Shown here: positions 57,173-64,000 of the stretch, piece after piece | Layout: the number at the start of each line of letters is the position of its first letter | Position numbering within the stretch: the stretch's first letter is position 1 | From: Zychaea mexicana | Taxonomy: Eukaryota; Mucoromycota; Mucoromycetes; Mucorales; Lichtheimiaceae | Assembly (NCBI RefSeq): GCF_025766255.1 | Contig: NW_026516703.1 | Coordinates: forward strand, 1-64,000 | Reading direction: 5' to 3' | Length of the DNA: 64,000 nt | The notes under the pieces: generated by a model | Databases searched by the model: none | Seen by the model: the letters and a program-made list of their open reading frames with translations, nothing else | What the model was told of the DNA's origin: nothing | Position numbers and translations under genes: made by a program

Positions 57173-58595
57173 TAGCACAATGTCTCTTCTTGCCCGCTCT
57201 TTCTTTTCTCTCTCTATTTTTCCTCTGCTTTTCTTACCCTCCCTTTTTTATTATTTGTACAATTAATCCAATATACACATGATTAAGCTACTGGATAAGT
57301 TGACCAGGAATATGTGAGCGCATGAGGCTGCAAAGTACTAGGTCATTCAATTATATAGATAGTCTGATGATACCACTTCCCTATTATATTTTCGTTGATA
57401 ATACCTTCTGTAACCTTACAACAGCTTTATTTTCCAAATCCTCCATTATCAGCATGAGCTGTAAACTGCCAATCTGTATGTATGCAAAAAACAGCAACCC
57501 CTTGCGCACCTGCTTAGACTCTTTAGTTCCTTGATATGTTGGACCATCTATATGGTGTCTATTCAATGTTGGAGTTCAGCTTGCTGTCTAGGTAATAGCC
57601 AAGGGATAAAAGAAATATACTCGCATAGCTCGCCAAATGTAACTAGTGTGTACACAATGTTTCAAATATTAACAACTTTTAATAAAAATTGCAGTCATCA
57701 TTTTTATCATTGGTATTTCCTTCGTCAATTTTAGATGACAACTGAAAGAACAAAAATATGTAATCGACGATCACATAAAAGATGCTCCTCTCCTTCACCC
57801 ATAGTCCATTACTGCACCAGCAAATATATAAAGCTCACCGACACTATGGCCAATCACTTCGAATCACACCACTCTAGTTATGATTTTTTTCTTCCAGCAC
57901 ACTGTCGGTTTGTCCGTAAGGGAACCACTGTAATACTGACAAAGAAGCCAAAGTGCATCAAAAAATAGACTGAAATCAGGTTTATTTTGTTAACTTACCA
58001 TCTTCAAATAGTAAACTGCGATTATCTCTTTGTCAGCCACGATGTAGCATTGAACGCTTGTATATTTATACAAGTCTTGTCAATTATTAACATTAAAAGC
58101 AAAAGGAAGCAAAACAAGTTTTCTTATTGTTCATCCTACTTGAAACCGTTGCAAAGACTATTAGTCTGGTTGTATTAAAAATGTTTATCCATACACACAT
58201 GTCATATTTAAGACCTTTTTGAAAGGAATCACGGGATGAGTGCTTATGTTCTTGTCATTGCATGGAATATTAAAAGCATGTACTTGGAAAATGTTTCTTT
58301 TATGGAGGAAGATCCCCAAGTGAGAGTTTATTTTCTCTGCAGTCACGCATGCCGAGGTTTAGACAGAGGCGTCCTGCGTGCGAAAATAGTTGCTATGACG
58401 AAGAGTGAATCGTAGAGGTGTGGCTCATGCGAGTAAACATGCAAAGATGTACTTGATGAATGAAAAAGACTCGCCATAAAAAGCAACAACTCCTTCTCTG
58501 CATTATAAAGGTGTTTCGGTGGGAGGTGAGGGGGGGGGGGTGGTGCAAATAGACCTGCCCAATAATCTGGCTTGATTAGAACCACCTACGTTATT
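57173..58595. other. Gene-poor region
   Basis: No supported gene. CT-rich sequence follows the OTU remnant, then AT-rich sequence to the inverted repeat at 58596. No 3' terminal repeat of the MULE was found here. Confidence 0.5.
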
Positions 58596-58637
58596 AATCA
58601 ACAAGTTGATGGGAGCGAGACGCAGGATGTAGTAGGC
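58596..58637. repeat. 42-nt inverted repeat, left arm
   Basis: The sequence aatcaacaagttgatgggag continuing to ...agtaggc pairs with 58874-58915 on the other strand with one mismatch. Confidence 0.9.
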
Positions 58638-58873
58638 TTCCTCTTAGCCGCGCCTGATTGGCTTGTTTATTCTCAGATAATAAATAAATTTAAAAATTTT
58701 TTTCGTTGACACTATTCCTTAGCCTTCCGGAAAGCACGTATGAGGCTATTTTTTCACAATCATGCAGGGAAGGGAAATACAATTCTAAATGCAAAATGGC
58801 ATGTTCTAATCTATTGAGAATACAAAAAGGAAAAAACATTACGATCGAAGAACCGGTGGATCCATGGGCGGGT

Positions 58874-58915
58874 GCCTACCACATCCTGCGTCTCGCTCCC
58901 ATCAACTTGTTGATT
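58874..58915. repeat. 42-nt inverted repeat, right arm
   Basis: The reverse complement of 58596-58637 (41 of 42 positions). It lies just beyond the 3' end of the tyrosine recombinase frame, as terminal or internal complementary repeats do in DIRS-type elements. Confidence 0.9.
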
Positions 58916-58959
58916 GTATTGCGTTTTCTCTACTACAATCCCTGTTGATGGTCGCTCGT

Positions 58960-60126
58960 CTCCTGATGTGGTACAGTTCTCCGTTGGTGAAAAAATAGCT
59001 GCTGCAATTTCCGTACCCCGACGATGTTGTCGATTTGGCCGAAGGTAGTAGCGTTCAAACGTATCCGTATGCAAACTCCAATTTGCATGCATCTTGACTG
59101 TCTTGATGTCTATGCCTTACAGCACTGCCTTGGTTGCTGCGGCTGCCCGGATAGAGTGTGGCTTATAATGGCTCGTGTCAATGCCTGCCTCTTCCATGAG
59201 CGTCTTCAACCACCCTGCTGCGGTTGCTGTCTGAATGGAACGACGAAACCCAGGTCGATCTACATACGCCAAGAAAAACGTATGGTCGTCTGCTAATGAT
59301 GATCCGGTGGCAATGGCTTCGCGAGTACTGTCGTGCGCTCAATGAATAAAGCAGTGGTATACACTGGACAAACATCTTGGTCAGAGAGCGGTCGAATATT
59401 GGACACCTTTGCCTGGCTTTCTTTAGGTTCATGGATGAGTAATGTCAATCCCTTCAACTTATTATCGTGATCACGAAAAACTGTGACATCTCGCCATTGT
59501 AATTGTCCAAGATCAGATCGTATACGCCACATGGATGCTATCGCCAAAAGAACCAGTGTTTTATGTTGCAGTTTTACCAGTGACAACTTGCTTGAGGGTC
59601 CCCACGACTGCACCAGCTTCAACAAAACATCCACATCCCAGATTTCATCTGCGGAGTTTGGCAGTCGCACTTCTTTTCGTCTGGCAGCTTGGGAAAATGA
59701 TTGCATCAAACGGTCTGACGCAATATCACCCTTCATCGGGTCCATGACCTTATAAACCGATGCCAACGCCGATCGTGTCGTGTTCATATGTGTAAGCGAA
59801 ATGCCTTGTTTTTGTAGACCCAACAAATAACGGGCGATTAACTAGATATCCAATTGTCGTGGATCCTTGCCTTGGTCAGTACACCATGATGCCCACCGAC
59901 GCCAGATGTTATCGTACGTTTCTTTTGTAGACTTGCGAACCTGACCTTCTAAGAAAGCACAGAGTTCCCCAGTTAATCCAGCTTGCGAGTGCGTCTGCTT
60001 GATAAGTGCCATGCGATCAAAGACCATTTCCGGGAAATCCTCAGCTGCAACGGCTTGCCCTTGCTGTAACTCTGTACCATTGGATACCAAAATTGAGTGG
60101 GCTAGTTGGGCGTCACCAGAATTGCC
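58960..60126 (-). pseudogene. 5'-truncated DIRS-type retroelement, tyrosine recombinase part
   Basis: The minus strand opens with ILVTPN-stop-PTQFWYPMVQ, the usual C-terminal end of a DIRS reverse transcriptase/RNase H frame. Overlapping it in another frame is the tyrosine recombinase: a core-binding region (TKETYDNIWRRWASWC), IASMWRIRSDLGQLQWRDV, the catalytic HSIR box, ANW, and FERYYLRP with the nucleophilic Tyr. Stops at 60104-60102 (TAG), 59844-59842 (TAG) and 59119-59117 (TAA) plus a frameshift near 59335 inactivate it. Everything upstream (gag, RT) is missing; the fragment starts about 35 nt after the stop of the orphan gene at 60161. DIRS elements integrate through the recombinase without target duplication. 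Confidence 0.82.
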
Positions 60127-60160
60127 GACGTGACACGATCGTCTTGTATGATACTGGTGT

Positions 60161-60709
60161 TCACCTGATATAGTTCCCGAATATCATGCAATAATTTATT
60201 ACCTTCCATATGAACATAAACTTTAATGTTTCCTTGAATGATTGCAGTTGGGTTATACGCTTTGGTATCATCAATTCCGTGTGCTTCTTTGCAAGAAAGA
60301 CACCATTAGTAAACGATAAGGTATACGCATAGCCGCTGGTCCCTCTTGAATTTAAGATAATATTTTAAGTATCTATTATAAAGTGTATTAAATATAGATG
60401 AAACGTTTTTACTAACCTTTCCAATCTATGGCAATAATCGATTCGGAGCAGCCCATCCGCAGGAGTCTTGACAAGATTGTAGCATTGGTTCGAATGTTTT
60501 TTGCCTGTTGTTTGAGAACAATCGAATTGTAAGCTTTATCTTTTTTCCACTCGTTGCTACTAAGGTCATGTAATTTTCCATCAAAACATGCTGTGGCTAT
60601 AAGATCAACTTTACTACCATATGGTGCTTCATTCGACGAGGAGACAAATCCAGCGATGGTTTGTAACACAATGATTTCATCTTTTGTTGTTTGAGCCACG
60701 CATTCACCA
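60161..60709 (-). pseudogene. 3' part of an orphan Mucorales-type gene
   Basis: Exons 60709-60417 and 60342-60161 join in phase 1 (DWK|GTSGY) and end at a TGA (60163-60161). The frame is open further upstream to about 60738. Conserved-looking text includes GSKVDLIATACFDGKLHDLS, KQQAKNIRTNATILSRLL and IIAIDWKGTSGYAYTLS. The D-L-I...E-(W)K...K-N-R-N-I-L...DW-G pattern is that of lineage-expanded, uncharacterised Mucoromycota proteins that recall a PD-(D/E)XK-like core (inference). The 5' part probably lies at 61509-63062, separated by the AT-rich block. No function is assigned. Confidence 0.5.
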
Positions 60710-60757
60710 CTATAAAATTCATTAGGGTAATATGGAAGATAGGTCCCATATTTTTAA

Positions 60758-60774
60758 TTTATCCATCTCATGCA
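60758..60774. repeat. 17-nt direct repeat, left copy, flanking AT-rich block
   Basis: tttatccatctcatgca matches 61482-61498 (tttatccatttcataca) at 15 of 17 positions in the same orientation, suggesting an old target duplication around the AT-rich block. Confidence 0.6.
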
Positions 60775-61448
60775 ATTTTTTTTATTAATCCATACTTTTT
60801 AAATATGTTTTCTATTTCTAATAATATTGTCTTTACATATATACTTTTATTACAGTTATTAATATTATTTATTTTATTAAAAAGTTTTATATATTTATAT
60901 AATTTATTACATAATTCATCATTTTTATAATTATTTGAGACATCATTTTTATAATTATTTTGAACATTATTTTTATTAAATTTTGGATCAACCTTTATAT
61001 TTTCATCTGTATTAACAATATTATTAACATTAGTATTAATATTAGTAACAATGTTTTGTTCTTTTTGATTTTTATTTAAATTTATTTGTTCAAATATATT
61101 ACAAGGAGAATTCATATTATCTTCAATATTAGATTCAGATGAATTATTATATATTTTCTCTTTTTTGTTTTGATTATTATTAATTTCATTATAAATTACT
61201 TTTCTTTTTTTTATATTATTTTTTTCTTTTTGTTTTTTTCTTCTTTTTATTTTATAGTTAATATAATAATCTTCTTTTCCTTTTATTATATAAATTTTAA
61301 AAGATTTTGTTATTTCATCAAATTCTATATTAAACTTTTTTATATTATGAGTCTCTATTTGTTTCATTATAAACATTCGTTTTATATTCTTTAAAAATGA
61401 ATCTTCATGAATTATATCTTCTAAATTATCTTTATTATTATTATCCAT
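60768..61448 (-). CDS. Extremely AT-rich 226-codon ORF of unknown origin
   Basis: A single uninterrupted frame, from ATG at 61448 to a TGA overlapping the left flanking repeat. By eye about nine in ten bases are A or T, far beyond neighbouring genes, and the codons are almost all AT-ending. The product is Lys/Asn/Ile-rich with a charged centre (KIKRRKKQKEKNNIKKRK), Asn-rich linkers with a repeated QNNYKND/SNNYKND unit and an amphipathic C-terminus (YKYIKLFNKINNINNCNKSI then LLEIENIFKKYGL). It resembles proteins of very AT-rich genomes (anaerobic fungi, slime moulds, apicomplexans, some large DNA viruses or cytoplasmic linear plasmids). No domain is recognised. It sits inside the orphan gene between near-direct repeats, suggesting foreign insertion. 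An assembly artefact cannot be excluded. Confidence 0.5.
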   Translation of the reverse strand: MDNNNKDNLEDIIHEDSFLKNIKRMFIMKQIETHNIKKFNIEFDEITKSFKIYIIKGKEDYYINYKIKRRKKQKEKNNIKKRKVIYNEINNNQNKKEKIYNNSSESNIEDNMNSPCNIFEQINLNKNQKEQNIVTNINTNVNNIVNTDENIKVDPKFNKNNVQNNYKNDVSNNYKNDELCNKLYKYIKLFNKINNINNCNKSIYVKTILLEIENIFKKYGLIKKIA

Positions 61449-61481
61449 TATGATTATTTTTTATTTTAACAAAATTCAATT

Positions 61482-61498
61482 TTTATCCATTTCATACA
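61482..61498. repeat. 17-nt direct repeat, right copy, flanking AT-rich block
   Basis: Right-hand partner of 60758-60774; see that entry. Confidence 0.6.
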
Positions 61499-61508
61499 TC
61501 TTATAATT

Positions 61509-63062
61509 TCAAAATATGAGACTTATAATGGATGTACTCAATTCATCATAAGAAAAGGTCAACAACCTGTTTCCAAATCATATTTTGTTTCTCATATTAT
61601 CTTTCCTATACTTACTCCCTCATTTTTATCTTGGTGTATCTGAACAAAATGTCAAGCAAAACAGCAAATCTTCTGAATACCGTGTTTTCTGATTCGTCAG
61701 TCTGTTCACTCCAGTCATCGAATTGTGAGATACTATATATAGATGTATGAATTTGAAAACGCTTTGTTTGTTATTTCATATCCTTTTACCACTCATGTTT
61801 AATACTTACACTTGCTGAAGGATACAAAGCATTCTATATAAATCCGAATTCTTGTGCCAGCAATACTTTGCTTGAAGCTTGTAGATGTTCTCAATGATGC
61901 TGTCTGGTTCGAAGATTGTTCTATATCCCAACAAATTATCCAGCGTTAGTAATTGCAGTGTGTTATGGTTTTTATCACTTTTTGTTTTTTACCTTTCTGA
62001 TATTAATTCATCAAATACTCTTATGCATTCATCAGAGAAGCCGAATGTTTCAGACACAGAGAGTTCGATCAAGGATGTCATTTGCGAGGATGTCAAGATC
62101 GTTTTGGTAAATGCGATTGATTCTGGAGAGATAAGGCTTACAATACTTGACAAACACAACCTATTTTGAGTATAATGATAAGTTAGTTAGATTCATCCAT
62201 ATTTATTTACAGCAATGATTGAACAGTACTTTATGTTGATTTCCATTTGGTTCGTCCATCCATCTTCATTCAGCAAACTTTCTGCTGCTGACGCCAGCAA
62301 CCGATCCTGAATTGAAACTCTTTGTTCCATCATTTTTCGAAGAAAAGTCCCTTGTGCATCGTTCATAAGCTCTCCATTTACCTGTCTAAAAAGAATACCA
62401 CATATCGTGAGAACTTGTATACAAGTATAAATGTTATTCAAATAAGTGTTATTACTGTAAATATTAATTTTCTTACATAACAGATAAAAAATTTCATCAA
62501 TTTCTGAACGTCGTCCAAATCATCATACACCGTATCTTCATCGACGTTGACTACTTGCTCTATGCCTACATCAATGTTGTCATTTTGTTCGTATTGGGTT
62601 CCGACGTCTGATCGTGTGCCATCAGCACTTCGTAGTCGTTCCGCAGCCGTTACAGCAGCTTGACCAAGAGTTCTCAAAGCATAAATGCGATACGTTTGGC
62701 AGTTTTCCCGCTGTACAAGAGCAAGAAAAAGAATGTTAGTAACTAGCAAGGAGACTATTATGTAACTGATAAACAAATAATACCAGTTCTTTCAATTCAA
62801 TAAAGTTCTTATCCCAGGCTGCTGGATCGTATTTCGTTTTTCTAGTTTCATTAAAAAAAAGACATCAGTGTTTTTGAATGAAGTAATGTGTGTCGTTTAA
62901 TTTAAATAATAAATACTTGAGTGCCAATTCGGGTTGCAGTTCTTGTAAAGCTTCATTAAATCGATTCATCCAGCAGGTAAAGTAACCTTGAGCACTTGAA
63001 ATGCCTGTCTTCAGAGAGAAATCGGCAAGTTGAGCGCTGTATTTTGTTATAAACCCTTCCAT
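61509..63062 (-). pseudogene. 5' part of the orphan gene, probably damaged
   Basis: Exons follow one another on the minus strand: 63062-62917 (starting MEGFITKYSAQLADF), 62841-62784, 62710-62477, 62381 to about 62214, 62160-61993, 61920-61810, 61732-61616 and 61566-61509. Most junctions are in phase with GTAAG/AG signals and a CTAAC branch site near 61945. The 62381/62160 junction is not: the start of the 62160 exon reads best in one frame (VVFVKYCKPYLSRINRIYQN) and its end in another (FGFSDECIRVFDELISER), implying a one-base indel. The frame ends ...LLTFSYDELSTSI...-stop shortly before the AT-rich block. No family is recognised; with 60161-60709 it may be one gene of about 500 residues. Confidence 0.5.
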
Positions 63063-63785
63063 TGTAGGTTTAGGTGAATTTAAAACGAATCACGTAATTC
63101 TGTAGAAAAAATCAAAGATAAATAATCTTTTAAACCACATAATTAAACCCTCATCTTACCTTTGCACCCTGGAAACGTTGTCATGGTGAAAATAAAAGTT
63201 CGCAAAAGCAGAAACGAAGAAAGAGTAACCTAGCTACAGGTTTTGATTTTGTCTGCTTTATTGAAATAAAAATTTCATTCAATGGGCCGCTGTTTATCAG
63301 TTTTGCTACAACTTGCAAAATAAAAACTTTACTAGCCTTTTATTTCACTTAATAAATATAACTATATATTCAAGATTTGGGTTTAGCTATATGAGGGACT
63401 ATCCAATTTCCATGAGTTACTTTTTTGACTGTCGTCGTGCTTTAGGGAGCAGGGGTGGGGGGGGTCAATAAGCACTTTCATGCAGGATTATAAGTTTCGT
63501 AGAAACAAAACAATACGTCATTTATGCTCGTCATAGCCTGGACCGTCGGGTCCCATCCACATAAACTGATTAATCTTCAAGCTGATAATTAGTTGTTTTG
63601 ATCATGTTCCTCCCTCTGGAAATTATCGCTTTTGGCCTGTGTGGCAAAAGCAACCCCAAGCTGATTACTTTGACTCAAATTCCTTTGAACGCGTCAGTTA
63701 TGTACTCGCATTTTTTAAACCACTAAGTTGGAGCAAAAATCGACGAGGTTACTGATATTGTACAGTCTTCTGATGACCTTGATGG
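63063..63785. other. Intergenic region
   Basis: Upstream region of the orphan gene and 3' flank of the right-edge gene. It contains a G-run near 63456 and no supported gene. Confidence 0.5.
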
Positions 63786-63995
63786 TCAGCTATATCGATG
63801 TTCTTTTTTTAACAAAAAGGCACTAAGTGCAGCATTAAGACGTGATCGCAGATCATTCAATTCTGTACCGTTCAAGGGATTGGCGCGATAGCCAAATGAT
63901 GCTATCATAACATCATTATAAAGAAGTTTTGACTTACCAAAAAAGCTAACATTCCAAAGTCTCGGAAGCAGGTGGGATGCCGTAGATACGAACAT
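63786..63995 (-). CDS. Candidate gene near the right edge, two exons
   Basis: Minus-strand exon 63995-63938 (GTAAGTC donor) joins 63901-63786 (GATAG acceptor) in phase 1 and ends at a stop codon. The 3' exon reads FGYRANPLNGTELNDLRSRL and ...LLKKEHRYS, a plausible amphipathic C-terminus. The ATG at 63995 may be internal, with more exons beyond the window. No family recognised. Confidence 0.4.
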   Translation of the reverse strand: MFVSTASHLLPRLWNVSFFGKSKLLYNDVMIASFGYRANPLNGTELNDLRSRLNAALSAFLLKKEHRYS

Positions 63996-64000
63996 TAGTA

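Overview
The window looks like nuclear DNA of a filamentous early-diverging fungus, most likely Mucoromycota (Mucorales). The reasons are short introns (mostly 35-110 nt, GTAAGT-type donors, TAG/CAG acceptors, some CTAAC branch sites), intron-rich compact housekeeping genes, Q/N/T/S homopolymer-rich regulators, and fungal-type products (Zn2Cys6 and C2H2 regulators, Kre9/Knh1-like wall protein, SWC5, TIM22). Species is not determined. No tRNA, rRNA, CRISPR or prokaryotic operon structure was found. Exon models below were derived by hand from splice sites and frame continuity.

Layout. 1-376: last visible exons of an unrecognised minus-strand gene. 599-6343: an apparently intact two-ORF LINE (minus strand) with 13-bp target duplications and a poly(A) end. 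7185-7680: small two-exon gene with a putative helix-turn-helix. 7.7-13.5 kb and 14.4-20.0 kb: long non-coding tracts around a single-exon gene with a WWE-like C-terminus (13577-14440). 19977-21362: Zn2Cys6 transcription factor. 22197-24615: eight-exon secreted/membrane-anchored GH9 glucanase. 25364-26550 and 26802-27519: SWC5 and TIM22, divergent over a 251-bp promoter. 27.5-36.9 kb: gene-poor decay zone with a peptidase M20 remnant, a few uncertain small genes, a broken MULE transposase and a clean TA-flanked MITE. 36947-44357: gene island with an RGG-box protein, PNKP DNA end-processing enzyme, C2H2 regulator and GPI-type wall protein. 44.4-60.1 kb: transposon graveyard holding a large broken transposase fused to a 3'-5' exonuclease, a broken FAR1-like MULE with an OTU-protease C-terminus, long inverted repeats and a 5'-truncated DIRS-type tyrosine-recombinase retroelement. 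60.2-63.1 kb: an orphan multi-exon gene interrupted by an extremely AT-rich block that carries one 226-codon ORF and is flanked by a 17-nt near-direct repeat. 63786-63995: exons of another gene near the right edge.

The most unusual items are the AT-rich ORF cassette inside the orphan gene (60758-61498), the transposase-exonuclease fusion, the MULE-OTU element, and the pattern that premature stops in all the dead elements can be explained by single C-to-T or G-to-A transitions, while the LINE is undamaged.
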